DNA from: Clarireedia homoeocarpa
Lineage: Eukaryota; Ascomycota; Leotiomycetes; Helotiales; Rutstroemiaceae
Length of the DNA stretch: 64,000 nucleotides
Assembly (NCBI GenBank): GCA_001465935.1
Contig: LNKV01000039.1
Location: 186,001 to 250,000, forward strand
Direction of reading: 5' to 3'
The first letter of the stretch is position 1; each line of letters starts with the position of its first letter. The position numbers were made by a program, and so were the translations under genes. The notes below the pieces were generated by a model. It made no database searches. It saw only the letters and a list, made by a program, of their open reading frames with translations, and had not been told where the DNA came from. Shown one piece after another: positions 45,344-57,418 of the stretch.

Positions 45344-47930
45344 AGCGTCGTTAGAACCGCCTGTCTCTGAAAGTTTCTTTGGTAGAGTTCCTAACAATTT
45401 CGGGCTTTCAAAATCAAACTTAGAAATAGAGAAATATAGTCGAATTTCTAGTACAGATCAAAGAGATTAAGAGAAATAAGTCAAACGCAAGCCAGCAAGA
45501 TCAATAGCAGTGTAACACACAGCCAGGCTGCACGATCTCAAAACGACATCATCATCAAACTTCTTCTAAATCAGCTTCGACCCTGGCGATACTTTAAAGA
45601 TTGACAGTGTGTCTCGGTCTTTTATGCTGCTTTTCGTACTACGTCCCGATACTTATCGCTGGCCGTTTGCCAAGCTAATCTCTTTCCGCCTTTGCGGTAC
45701 CGCGTCATTTTGTTCCGTCACGTGCTTCTGCTTGGTCCTCCTTGTGTACCTGCTCGACTCTTAAGCGCGCACTTGCCGCTGTCGCCTCTTTTTCAAACGC
45801 GTCCCTCCAATCTCTGTCTAGCTTGCGAGGTCTCTTGCGTGGTTCCTCAGCCTCCTCTACCCTTTTTAACTCTTCGATTGCTTAAATACGCTCGAAATTT
45901 CTTGTATGATCTGTGCTAATCGCCTCTTGCCGTCTGACAACGATCTATCTTTTACCCCTCAGATGCTTTAGTGAACTTATTACCAACCCCTATTGAAGAA
46001 GAGAAGTTCTACATCCAAGGGCTGTTGTAAAAATGTTTCTGTGAATGTAAATTGCATTGAAATCATGAATTCTAGGGCACGTCGGATGCCGGGAAATTAT
46101 ATGTGTAACGTGAAGCAACAAGTTGGTTGGTTGAGATAACTTGGTTATTATTAGTGAGTGCCGGAATCCCATGTGTACTTCCATTTATTCAGAAGATCTA
46201 GTCCAAGGTGGCAAATAGTATCCAAAGGCGTGCCTAGTTGGCATCCGAGCCATCCACACGGCCCAAAAGTATCCTTGATACCCTATCGCAGACAGAAGAG
46301 TTTTCTACTTAGGTACTGATATGCATGTATGCCACGCGACACTAGCCCAACCTTTGTCCTACTTCAGATTTCACACTATGTGTGAAAATTCTGCCACGGT
46401 CGCACATAAAAACACCGTTACAGTGTAAAATGAGGCGAATAATTTTTCCTTTTTGAGGGATGTAAACATATAACCAATCGGATGTGATACTAGTGTCAAA
46501 AACAACATCTACTTTAGCATTCCACAACGCTAAAACAGCACAAGACCTAGAACAATTCTAAAAAAAGATCGACATAGAGTACTACGCTGTGAGTCCGTTG
46601 GAATCTTTAATGAAGAATGGAAGTAGGCTGCTGTTTCGTGGCCAGTGCCTTGGAGTGCCAGCCTGTGTAGTGATGACCCCTACACTACACTATACCTTCT
46701 ACCATTTTCCTCTTGGGAGCCTGGAGTGAACGCCCAATACCCACATAGACTTTCTGGAATCTTCCCGTTAGCTTTATGCGCCCCTGGATTTGCTGTTGCC
46801 TCAAAAGCCCAATTCAAGATCGTGCACCAGGAGTTCATCATGCACCTAAATGGTCCATCAGGTATTCGGCCAGGCCTAGTTGAAAAATATGTAGCTAAAG
46901 CACAGGCCATCCAAATTAGTACGGAAACGCTGTGGCCTCGTAATGTTCAAAGGTGGCTTGGGCAGGAATATTTGCTGTTGTTGACCAACAGGGCTGACCA
47001 CCATCTTCTCGGTGATGTTGACAACGTTATGATACAGTAGGTACAGGAAATACCCCCCTGCATTCCCATGGACAATTCCCATCCCCCTTGGGCCTTGGGC
47101 CCTTGGGTATGCGAAGACCACAGCGAGCGGCTCCGCGGAACACGGCTGCATATATCGCCACTTGAATAGCTTCAACTAGGTGAACTAAGCGCCACCATCA
47201 GCCCCCGCAGAAAAATTCAAGTCAACCCACTCGGTCTGAAATATCACGGTCCATCAAGTGATTCTGAAACTTCAACCTATCCCACTCAACAGCTTCGAAT
47301 CAAAAAGGGACCAGGTCGCGATCATGCACCTGCACTGAAAGACTGATTCCCCGTACAAACCCCCATCAATGCCTCGATGCTTTGCAGAAAGCTTTGAACC
47401 TAGTTCGTGACGAGAACACCGTGTACCCAGATAACAAGCTTCTGTTACATGTAGAACAGTGCAATCGGCCAGAAAAACCCATAAAAACCCAACTTTCCAA
47501 CCCCAAAACCGAGGTCTAGATAGCTTATGGGTACAGCAAAGGCTTCTCAGTTGGTCGTTGTAATTGATAAGAGTTGTCTCAGGGTACCTTACAGTGGAAC
47601 TTGCATTGGCTTTAGCGCCGGTTAGTGCCGAAAGTCGCTACGAGATCGCTTCACCACCTCATCTTACATTGTGACCGAGTACAATCACTGCGTAATTTTT
47701 ACTCATGGGCAAGTCTTATCGATCTTTTTCATGCGGAGGCGCAGGATGGCCATGTTAACGGTATTGAATAAAGATAATCTGGGGAAGTAATCGAGAACTT
47801 CGAAACAGAGCTATATCAAGCATATATTCGTGGCTATTCGCAATTGAGATATCGTCAATTGGATCATCGACATTGTTTGCTTACACCAACGCGCAACCAA
47901 CCAATTCATAACATACCAGATATATCAGTC
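45344..47930. other. 2.6-kb intergenic region upstream of atg17
   Basis: No gene is supported. Poly-pyrimidine DNA occurs around 45690-45900. The bases just before 47931 resemble a leader. Frames in 46.6-47.2 kb on both strands overlap and have no recognisable content. Confidence 0.45.
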
Positions 47931-49602
47931 ATGGCTTCCCCTCCAACTCCCCCTGCGAGCCGCAGCCAAACATCGATCAATTCTACACATCGACAAGATC
48001 AATCGACCAATCGTCAAGATATCTCTCTCGAGGCCCTTGTCTCACATCTCCTTGCCGCGAAACGTTCCTTATCATCCATCAGCACCGTATATCGCGCAAA
48101 TGAAATCGTCAATTCCGCAAGAGCTGCTTTAGAAGATAGTGTTGTGTTGCATGCGCGCACTGAATTCTTGAGAGGTGGAATCAATGAGCAATACAAGCTG
48201 TTGAAGAAAGTTAGGAATGGTGTCGAGAATGTGTACAACAATGGACAGAAAGACTTTAAGGTTGGTTTTTCTATCGGTATTTATGGGGCGCGGGCTAATC
48301 TGTATTTTTGCAGACTGTCATCCGAACCCTGGATGCGGCAAATGCTCGATTGGAATCTACAATGGATGTTCTTAGATCGACAATGGTGGAGGCTGCATTC
48401 CGACCTGCGGGTGAAGGGCCAAGAAGTCTATTAGACTTTGTTGATGAACAAGGAGTTGAGACGATGAGAGATGGATTGAAGGAGTTGATCCGAGAATCAA
48501 AGGTATTGCGCCAACTCTTAAAAGCGAATAAAACAACGTCTAACTGTACCCACAGGAAGCGCAAACCGATTTCGATTCATCCATATTATCCTTCGATGAC
48601 GACCTCCGCAGTCTTAGATCAGCCATGACATCCATCAAATCTTCTACATCTCCTGAAAATGTACTTTCATCGCCTATCCCTGAATACCTCCACTCTCTAG
48701 AGGGCCACGCGCACGAAATGGCTTCCCTCCTCACCTCCCTATCTAACCACTTCGATCTCTGCGTCAATGCCATTCGCCACACCGAAGGCGGTTACGCTGC
48801 CGTCCGCAACGCAGCCTCGAACCCACCCCCAGGGTCAGAGCCCGTCTCAGTTTCAGGCGTAATGACCACCTCGCACGACGAGCTCCACGACGTCCCCATC
48901 AGCGATGCCGAACGCCACGAAATGCTCACCATCCTCGAAAACGACGCTGCCGAAGTCGAAGACGTCGTCATGGAACTGCGCGACCGCCTCGCCGAAATGG
49001 AGGATAAGCATTCCGCGATCCTCTCGCACGTCGCCTCCCTTACCGCCCGCTACCAAGAAATGAACAGTGCCTACGCACTCCTCGAATCCGTCGGCCTGCG
49101 CCTCTCCCGCTATATCATCGCGAGCCAGGATTTCCGCGCGCGCTGGGAAGACACGAAGTTGCAGATCCACGAACAAATGGAGGAATTGGAGGGCATGCGT
49201 CTTTTCTATGAAAATTACCTGGCGTCGTACGATGGGTTGATCTTGGAAGTGTATAGACGAAGACAGAGTGAAGAGAAGGCAAAGGCGATTGTGAAGAAGG
49301 CGATGGAGAGCTTGAGGAGGGTTTATGAGGCGGATATGCGGGAGCGAGAGGCATTTAGGAAGGATGTGGGGGATTTCTTGCCGGTTGATCTGTATCCGGG
49401 GATTGGAAGAGAGGCGCCAAGGTGGGAGTTTGGGGTCGTGGGTGGGGGGGAGGGGGATGGTTTGGGGTTGGGTATGGATGTGCTGATGCGGGATGTGGAT
49501 CATGGTACACCTGTTTTGGAGAGGGGGGTAGTGGAGGGATCCAATTTTAGGGATAGAGAAAGGGAGAGGGAGAGGGAAAAGGAGAGGGGCAGAGGGAGTT
49601 GA
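47931..49602 (+). CDS. atg17: Autophagy-related protein 17
   Basis: Three exons (47931-48260, 48314-48502, 48556-49602) with short phase-0 introns encode 521 residues. The N terminus is Ser/Pro/Thr-rich; then a long, almost continuous helical coiled-coil region matches Atg17: LEALVSHLLAAKRSLSSIS near 35, the VLHARTEFLRGGI block near 95, and SYDGLILEVYRRR with EKAKAIVKKAMESL in the C-terminal helix. The tail after about 440 is Gly- and Arg/Glu-rich and low-complexity. Atg17 is the crescent-shaped scaffold that dimerises and, with Atg29-Atg31, recruits Atg1-Atg13 to the phagophore assembly site. The start was chosen at MASPPTPP, since the upstream in-frame codons look like leader. Confidence 0.92.
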
Positions 49603-50496
49603 TGGGTGTATTCTGGGGTTAGGGGGATGAGACTTTTCTTCTGATATATTGTATTACTTCATCTTATCATATCTTAGTAGCTTACGAGCGAGGCAACGGG
49701 CATAGGCATCTTGGACAGGAAATATCCAAAGGGACATAACGGAGTTTGGGTCGGCCATGGCATGGCAATTATATCCCGGAAATATGGGATCGGAAAAGGA
49801 CGGAAAATGGTGGTATTATTTAGTTAGTTGATGTATCTACTACACAAGGAGTTGCTTATTTATCTGTTACATATATTTGTCTGTCTTGAAAAAATGAATT
49901 GTTTGGGTGTGACTGTTCTGCTACCTTCTTGTTGCTATTTTATTTTCTTCTCAAATTCTCCTTTCACTACTATCCTTTCCTATCACTTTTATTTTATCTA
50001 ATTCCACTTTCTCTTCTTCTCAACTCTATTTCTCTTATCCAAACTACTGTAAGTTATACTTTACTTTACTCCATCTGTAGGTAATCTACTTACAGTAAGT
50101 ATCTTTCTTTCTATTAACTAACTAACTACCTCTGTTCTACTTATCTGATCTTACCTTCTTTACACTTCTTCCTTTACCTTTTCGTTTTAACTGACCACTC
50201 AAAAAAAGATAATCCGCAAATTAGCCGTAGCAGTAGCAGTATAAGTGACTATAACACAACAAGTTACGATTACAAGATTAAGTTAACGTTGGATGGAGAT
50301 AAATAAATATATGAAAGAAAGAAAGAAAGAAAGATTGATTGGTTAACTTATAGAGTTTAGATGGATAGGTAGGTACAAGTTAGTGATCTCTCTCTCTCTC
50401 ACTCACTCACTCTCCATCGAATGAGACATCTACCATCTACTAATTATCGAATACGTCTCTCTGTCTCAATCCATCCGTTTATCGGACGACAGTTCC

Positions 50497-50553
50497 ATGG
50501 TTCCGGTGCAGCTCTATGGTTCCGGTGCAGTTCTATGGTTCCGGTGCAGCTCT
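50497..50553 (+). repeat. Three tandem copies of a 19-bp unit
   Basis: The unit ATGGTTCCGGTGCAGCTCT is repeated three times; the second copy has one C-to-T change. This is intergenic. Confidence 0.95.
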
Positions 50554-50596
50554 AGTCCGATGCGATGCGATGCGATATGGTGGGCCATAGGTGTGA

Positions 50597-50638
50597 GTGG
50601 ATGTGGATGTGGATGTGGATGTGGATGTGGATGTGGAT
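50597..50638 (+). repeat. (GTGGAT)7 microsatellite
   Basis: Seven perfect GTGGAT hexamers, preceded by a short GATGC repeat near 50557. It lies in the spacer between atg17 and the F-box gene. Confidence 0.95.
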
Positions 50639-51255
50639 CTCGAAATACTAAGTTATCCTAAGAACTACAGCTATCATAATATCATATCATATGATTCCAT
50701 ACTGTAGCACGCTCCGCATTTAATAGAAAACCCCATACCATACACACTTTCATTCCATTCCAATCCAATCCAATCCAATTCATCCCTCACCATTTCTAGC
50801 CCCAGTCCCCAAGACCCTATTCACCACCACATCTCATCCCAGAACATCATGAACAACAACAACTAAATGCACGAGCCTGAAGCGGCTGGCTACTACTCGT
50901 AAATTTTTCCATACAAATACCCGGCATCTTCATGCATGCAGATCTATAAGAACTCAACCCTACCATTACATACATACCAGCCATCAAAGCCATCAAAGCC
51001 ATCAAATCCATGATCCATCCAAACAACGCGCACTGGCTAGCCAGCCAGTAAATTTAGCCCAAGCGAAAGAGGTATCTATCAAAAGCATCCATAGTATCGC
51101 CAATCCATAATAATCCATACTACGCATTCCCATGCCATAAAAAAAAGACAATCAGCCCATATTGAAAGAAAAAGCCGTTTACTCCCATCCCATCCTTACT
51201 CCCACACACACACAAAGAAAAAAAGAAAAAGAGAGAAAAAAAAGCTTCCGATATA

Positions 51256-53503
51256 TCAAGCAGCCTCTTCAACAAAGCTTCCCCCACTACTCGCCGAATT
51301 CCCACTCCGGCCATCAACCCCAACCTCATCTCCCTTGAAGCTATAGAGCCTGACTTCACAATCTTCACTTCCAGTACACATCTTACTATCACTTAATCCA
51401 ATACAAGTAACTGGACCTCTATGGCCCGTGAAAGTCCTCTCGCACTTTCCAGTCCGCGCATCCCATACTTTCGTCATCATGTCTTGCGCCCCACTGACTA
51501 CTCTCAGCGTATCGCCAGCTAGAGCCCATACGCCTTCTACATGGCCGAACATCGTCTTCAGACAGCGACCAGTAGAGACGCACCAGAGACGGAGGTTATT
51601 GTCCAAGGCACCGGTGAGGATATAGCGAGGTGGACGAGGACGACTAGCTGGCCAGGAGTCGAAGAGGGATGTGGGAGCAGATGGAGACGATTCGAGTTGA
51701 TTAAGATCGGATGAAGATGAGATACTTGAGGTGCCGTCTTCGACTTCGTCAAGTTCAACGTCGTCGAATTCGTATTCTGGTGGGAGGATAGTGACTTGTT
51801 GGACAGGACCAACATGGCCTTCGAATACTTTGATGGTACGTCTGGTATCGAGATCCCAAAGACGGATGGTGCAATCGTCGGATGCTGAGAAGACAGTTCG
51901 AGATGCCGCATCGACTTTGACAGTATTGACCCAGTCTTTATGGCCACGTAGAGCGAATGTTGATTTATCCTCGAAGTTCCAGATCTTGATCGTGCGATCG
52001 ACAGATCCTGATGCAAGGATATTTCCTTCGAAATGAAGACCCACTACTCCATCCGTATGACCAGGATACGTAGAGATACATTCTCCAGTACGCCAATTCC
52101 ATACACGAATACTCCTATCGAGACTTCCACTGATCAATTTCGTGTCATCGAATTGTAACGTCCGTATGCCGGAGGTGTGACCTCGGAGTATTCGTAGACA
52201 TTGACCGGTTTCAATATCCCAGATCCTAATAGTAGTGTCATAGGATCCAGTAGCGAGGATATTATCATCAAATTGTAGACATGTGACACCATTCGAATGT
52301 CCTCGGAATAATTTCATCGAGCATCGACCATATTTCCAATTTGTGCCAACCTTAAATCGGTCCTTATAAACATCTTTCCAAGGTCGAAACTTCGGTCGTT
52401 CAAAATATGAATCTTCTGGATTGGTTCGTTGCCGTTTGGACACTTCTTCGGCAGAATCAATAGCAGTAGCACTTCTCTTCCCATAAGCATTCAGTGCTAC
52501 AGCAGTAGATTCCACATCCCTTATGGCATCAGGTATGGGTGTTAATAGCGGCGACGATGAATTTAGACCACAGCCAGTAGCCCGTAATTGTTGTTGACGC
52601 TTCCAATCTCTCAGTCGCTTCCTTTCCAGCAATGGTAGACCCCAACCGCATTTTGTGCATTTCCTATCAATATGTTGTTCGCACATCTTATGCCAAACCA
52701 CATCATCGTCTGCCATTATACGCCATTGTCGACTAACTTGTGCCGCTTTGCAGAGTGAGGTAGTATCGAGGAAGCAGAGTATCTTGAAGGAGATCTCGGA
52801 AGGTAGAGCAGTAATAAAGTCGATTCGAATGAGATCTCGCACGGCGGAGGAGAGGTAGGATAGTTGTGGAAAGCAGCATTGTGAAAGGATGCCCTGCAGC
52901 ATGAGCTTTCGATGTTTAGCTGGCGCAGCTGAGAACAGGGTCCAGACGTGAGAAATTCCTTGCTGATCCGATTGCGACAGACTTTCGAGGTCCTAGAATT
53001 GACTTGTCAGTATCTGCATGTCCTTTCGTGAAGGTAACGCTTGTGTGACGCACCCTCTGCAAATTTTCCATTGTAGGTTCGTCTGCAGTCCGGCGACATT
53101 TTGAGTCAGGCCGATGTCGATAACAGTATTTCGTATTGGGATCTTTTCGTGCAGTTGGTGTAGACTGAGGACCTTTTCCATGAGGCGCATATTGTTCTGG
53201 AATATGCTTCGCAAGAAACGGCGCCACCGTTTGACCCGCCAGTTTACTCGTTGACGAGATAGCGATAGTAGGATCCGCCGGATCATGATCGGCTCGGCAA
53301 TTGTCCTCCATGGAAAGTGGTTGACCAGTTTCTATGATATCGGAGTCGAGGTCTTTTCGATTTGTGTTATTCTTCGATAATACTTGGTTGCACAATTGCT
53401 GGTTTGTATCTTTTGAAGTGATTTTCCTCGAGCGCTCTAAATCCATCTCAACGGAATGGCGCAGCGCCAATGTCTCGTCATGACTTGACGCCATATTCAC
53501 CAT
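51256..53503 (-). CDS. sconB: F-box/WD40 SCF substrate receptor, sulfur controller-2 / MET30-like
   Basis: Two exons (53503-53054 and 52992-51256, 61-nt phase-0 intron) give 728 residues. The N-terminal third is polar and ends in the family block TKYCYRHRPDSKCRRTADEP. After the junction come the LSQSDQQGISHVWTLFSAAP and MLQGILSQCCFPQLSYLSS blocks that precede the F-box (about 208-250, ITALPSEISFKILCFLDTTS). Seven WD40 repeats follow from about 377 to 715, with GH...WD spacing clear (for example GHTSGIRTLQFDD and GSLDRSIRVWNW). SconB/SCON-2/Met30 directs SCF ubiquitin ligase to repress the sulfur-assimilation activator (Met4/CYS3/MetR). Two ATGs, 53503 and 53494, are possible starts; the first was chosen. 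Confidence 0.92.
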
Positions 53504-55432
53504 GCGATGGTGAAATCTGGCGAAGTACCAGCGGGTAATAATTGCCTCGACCAGGAGGTAGAGGCAAGGCGTAATAATGGTCGTCGCTGAGTGGCAGATA
53601 AGCCGTAAGCGGTGTCTATGGTAGGCAATTGTTGACAATTATTAGCAAGCGATGAGCAATATCGCTCGATCTCTTTTGATGTCGACCATGCAAAGTATGT
53701 TATGTCGTGCGCTGTTATGAAATATGCTGGGGCGAGCTGTGAGTCGTCGGAAGAGTTGAGGTCAATTTCTCATGAATTGCGTGCTTCTTTTGCGACTTCT
53801 AAGGTTGGTGGACCGCCCCAGCAAGCCCGGTTTCTAGTTGATAATTAATCCGATTCACTCGAGAAAATCCGGGGCGATCGATAAGGACGCTAGAACTACC
53901 AGCAGATGGTTGCCGAAGCGCTGTTTCTGGGACACTGAGTTCAATATGTTCCGGAAAATTAATCCGGAGTATGGCAGAGCGACGTTTGAACAAGCGCTGC
54001 GGTATGAATTGAAGACACATTCCATGAGTTTTCCAGATCAATTCATAAAGGGAATAGGTAAGGCTTAGGAAATCGACGGCTTCAACAACCCCTTCAAAGT
54101 GGCAAGAGAATTGAAAATAAGGTTTTCTCCCCGGAAAGGTACCGTGAGCCTCAGGCACAGACAGGTGCCAATCACGCGATGAGGATTCAATTTTCATCAT
54201 TTTCGTCCATGAAGCCGAAGACACGTCGGCCAAAATCCGAACGAATTATACCCGAAACCACGGGACTTAGCCCTAGGGGCGAATTTTAGTCTCTTTACCA
54301 TGCTGCTTTAATCACTTACCTCCTCAACCCCTCAATAACAGTTACAATTTACCTAATACCAAGCATTTTTGTGTACGGAGTACTCTCGGTGGTCGCATCT
54401 TTGGAAGCATGATAGACGAGAAGGGTTGGAATGATATTCGAACTGTTCGAGTGGCAGGCTCGCCAGGTCGATGATATTTGCGACATCGGAGCTCCTGGCT
54501 TGATAAACGATGATGACCATGATAACGAGGGTTGGACGTAATGAAACCAAACAGGGGCTTGATGAATGTGGATGTCTCAATCTGCTCTAGCTCATAGGGG
54601 GTTCAGCCACAAGTGGCCTCGATGCCAATTCCAAACAATCACGTGATAATACCGATGATTATTACTATCACGTGCTCCAGATTGTACAGTCCACGCACAA
54701 CCTAATCAGACCCCTTCATCATGACTTCCATTTTTTGAGCATAGGAATCAATCAGTCATATCTCTGGTTACAGTCGCTCAAACTTACTACCACAACCCTG
54801 TGTTCAAATCTCCTCCACAATCGCATTACCTAGATCCTCTCGCAAAAACATCCTCAGCAACAGCAGCCTAAGTACAGGAGGCCCTTCATTTCGTGTAGAA
54901 ACCACAGCATCGCCGAAAGAGCGACCAGCAGCTGTAGCCCGATAGATCATACGCACGTGCATTGAAGGCGAGGGACTCTACGGAACTCTTTCAGTGGGGT
55001 ATAGGTGGGGGCTCCATTACCGAGGATAAAGGGGGTTGCTTGGCATCCTAGACTGCGTGTGAGGAATGTTGATTGTTTGTCGAGCCCCTGCCCCGTAAGG
55101 AGGCAAGTAAAGTAGCTCGCACACTAGAAATGAGAGAGTTAACTATCTGCCCAGTATTACGTTCTCTTATGCATCATGTTGCAAACTCACCCTACACTTC
55201 TATTGTTGTACATTGTGCATCAAAGGTCCATCCAATCTGTAAGGGTGTGGGAGGCACTCATGGTGCGATCAGATACTCTAATTTTCAATTGTGCTACTCT
55301 TTCAACGACCGGAATCTTCGATGGCGACGTCGTCAAGGCTAAGGAGCACCTTGTCAAGTATCTCAGAAAGGCTCTCAGATACCCATCCAGATCCTGTTCC
55401 CAAGTTCTTCGCTACAGAGTTCAGATCACTGC
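53504..55432. other. Upstream region of the F-box gene and spacer
   Basis: No gene is supported across 1.9 kb; the ORF-like segment at 53799-54233 on the minus strand overlaps one on the plus strand and has no recognisable content. Two CACGTG motifs lie near 54640 and 54669. Confidence 0.4.
54640..54674. promoter_or_regulatory. Pair of CACGTG E-box motifs
   Basis: TCACGTGATAA and TATCACGTGC occur 23 bp apart (54640-54645 and 54669-54674), in roughly mirror arrangement. CACGTG is bound by Cbf1/Pho4-type bHLH proteins in fungi. The pair is about 1.1 kb upstream of the sconB start, too far to assign it with confidence to that gene. Confidence 0.25.
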
Positions 55433-56203
55433 TTACAGCTCTTTAGTCTCCGAGTTCTTCTTAGCCTGTGCAAAGGATCTCGCAAACACTGTATCCTTTA
55501 TTATCGTGGAAAGGAAAAACACTAGCAGGTAAATAAATATGACGATGACCAAGATAAGTACAATCACTGCTGTACATTTACACACCCACACGAACCGTGG
55601 CCACGCTATAATTCCATCGAATGATTGAGCGGCTAACCCAACTTGCATGGAGTTCAGGACAGTAGAGACTATGGCGAAAAGGGTCAGGATTGGCGAAATA
55701 AAGCTTCGGAAGTAATCAAGCCATTGTGGCTGAACATGGAAGTACGTTAACTTTCCCAGGAATGAGAAGGCAAATATGTTAACCTTTGTGAGTCGGAGCA
55801 TGCCATAAAAATATCGTGGAGTAAGATCCTGATTTTCGAGTTTCTTAAATTGGGCTATGAAACAAACAAAACTTTCGAAAGTATGTTCCTGATCTTTCTT
55901 AACATTTTGTGGGATTAAGGTCATGGATTTATCAATGGCGATATTAAAGTCGGATTCGTGTCGTATCATATAAGCAAGCGTACGTTCGCATAAAACCCAC
56001 AACAGCTTTCCACACTTCCAAATCCTGATGGCGGATATATCTCCAGAATCCTCCACACAACAGGAACTTGGAAATTGGTTGATGGATATCTTCTCCGAAT
56101 GCCACATCAGATGCAAATCAGGCTTTTCTGTGACAATGATACTTCGTCCTTTCACCATCTGATGATGCAGAGGGTAGACGTTCATTTCATGTGGTATTGA
56201 AAC
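55433..56203 (-). CDS. Membrane protein with two C-terminal helices, function unknown
   Basis: The last exon of a likely longer gene. It opens at an acceptor (GATTAG at 56204) with the in-frame start VSIPHEMNVYPLHHQ and runs 256 codons. The middle has HESDFNIA and LTPRYFYGMLRLTKVN, and the C terminus has VQPQWLDYFRSFISPILTLF with STVLNSMQVGLAAQSF, followed by a very hydrophobic helix (VWVCKCTAVIVLILVIVIFI). I associate this LTPRY...GxLRL...MQVGLA pattern with a family of uncharacterised Leotiomycete proteins, by memory only. Two transmembrane helices near the end are clear. No upstream exon could be placed, so the gene may be 5'-truncated or start at the ATG at 56185. Confidence 0.55.
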   Translation of the reverse strand, partial: VSIPHEMNVYPLHHQMVKGRSIIVTEKPDLHLMWHSEKISINQFPSSCCVEDSGDISAIRIWKCGKLLWVLCERTLAYMIRHESDFNIAIDKSMTLIPQNVKKDQEHTFESFVCFIAQFKKLENQDLTPRYFYGMLRLTKVNIFAFSFLGKLTYFHVQPQWLDYFRSFISPILTLFAIVSTVLNSMQVGLAAQSFDGIIAWPRFVWVCKCTAVIVLILVIVIFIYLLVFFLSTIIKDTVFARSFAQAKKNSETKEL

Positions 56204-57313
56204 CTAATCACTGTTAGTTGTCCCATTTATCGCCGTTTGACTTGGACAGATCAACAGACTAGCCACAGATAAGGCGATATTTTGTCTAAGGCTTCGACCG
56301 AGAATGATTTGCGAAAGAATCTTCTGAGATATACAGCATTTAAATGGACCCAAGGCTGCCCCGGCAGGGTTGACTCGCCATCGGCTCTACGCAACTGAGA
56401 TTCGTAACGCACTCATCCATGGTGAAAGAGCAAATCCGATCGAAGTTCATATATCAAAACATCATTAAACTTGTCTATGGCAAATAGCACACGCCGAGCA
56501 TGAATAAGTCTTATAGCACATTTATATACAAATACCAAATGTTCAGTCTGCTAATATAGTCACAAACGGAACATCTAGAGTGAAAATATGTGTCAGTTTT
56601 AAGGATGCTACCTGACTGATTTCGCCTACGGGTCATCTTTTCCTTGTTACAAGCCAGAGTATCGAATGATAAGACGATGCGATGCCAGCGAACTTGCTAT
56701 TCGAACTTTACCACTGCGCCCCGAACTTTGATGCATGAGGTATTTGGCTATGCCATGGCTGAGTAAGGTGAGGCGTTATACTGGTGTGGTGGTACAAAGA
56801 TGGCTGTGTCCGAACAGTTTCGGTAGTGCTACCATCTAGTTAGGATAGCTTGTGGGGGATCACATGGTCTTGGCCAGATTACGCAGCCACATTCTGGCAC
56901 GATCGTGTCCGAGATGCCGGATTTGTCAAACTGGAGCTCTGTAATTCATACCGGAGCCTGTTCGATCGTTCTTCATCGATCTTTGGTTTTACAAGCGGAG
57001 CATACAATCTGCCAAGAAACCAAGAGGAAAGAACGATATAAAATCATGTCAACCATTTGACAGGCAGATGTTCGGCAGTAATCGCAGTGCAAGCTTTCAT
57101 TGAGCGTTAAGGAACCATTAAATCATCGCATATCTTATAAGCAACGACCACCAATCTTGGGGACTTGAAAGACTGAAATGATCCCGCTATTCTATGGCAA
57201 CATTCTTGGCGACCGTTTTGCGATTTCACATAACGAAGATGTCTATGGTTTCACCTATCGCTGCGCACCTGACATAACTAAAGCCACGGAATAAGCCCCC
57301 CATTTCTCAAAGG
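56204..57313. other. Intergenic region, no supported gene
   Basis: Upstream exons of the membrane protein could lie here, but no frame with convincing content and matching splice phase was found. The sequence is otherwise featureless up to the MITE. Confidence 0.35.
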
Positions 57314-57418
57314 TAGGCTTCGGCGTGGGACCCATGGGACGCGTTTTCAACCTTTTGTCCCACCCATGGGACCCCACGAACTTTCTCAGCCCACCCATTG
57401 AGTTTTCGCCGTAGCCTA
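57314..57418. mobile_element. 105-bp internally deleted copy of the 15.2-kb MITE family
   Basis: Ends are TAGGCTTCGGCG and CGCCGTAGCCTA, the same termini as the 317-bp element with one change each. The left 90 bp align, at roughly 80% by eye, with the complement of the right arm of that element, including GTTTTCAAC, TTGTCCC and CCCCACGA blocks. The other arm is reduced to the terminal repeat. No clear 8-bp target duplication is visible, which fits an older insertion. Confidence 0.7.

Larger units (their letters stand above)
49603..51255. other. Convergent intergenic region rich in simple repeats
   Basis: The 3' ends of atg17 and the F-box gene face each other across 1.65 kb. T-rich and C-rich tracts occur, along with a GAAA run near 50314, a 19-bp triple repeat (50497-50553), a GTGGAT run (50597-50638) and CAATC pentamers near 50760. 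No gene is supported. Confidence 0.55.

Noticed and set aside
48853..49503. 216-codon antisense frame within atg17
   Set aside because: Shadow of the GC-biased third codon positions in the real exon.
52916..53053. Read-through extension of the first sconB exon
   Set aside because: The segment contains a clean 61-nt intron; the spliced frame restores the conserved LSQSDQQGISHVW block.
53799..54233. 144-codon minus-strand frame
   Set aside because: No recognised content, overlaps an equally long plus-strand frame, and lacks supporting splice or start context.
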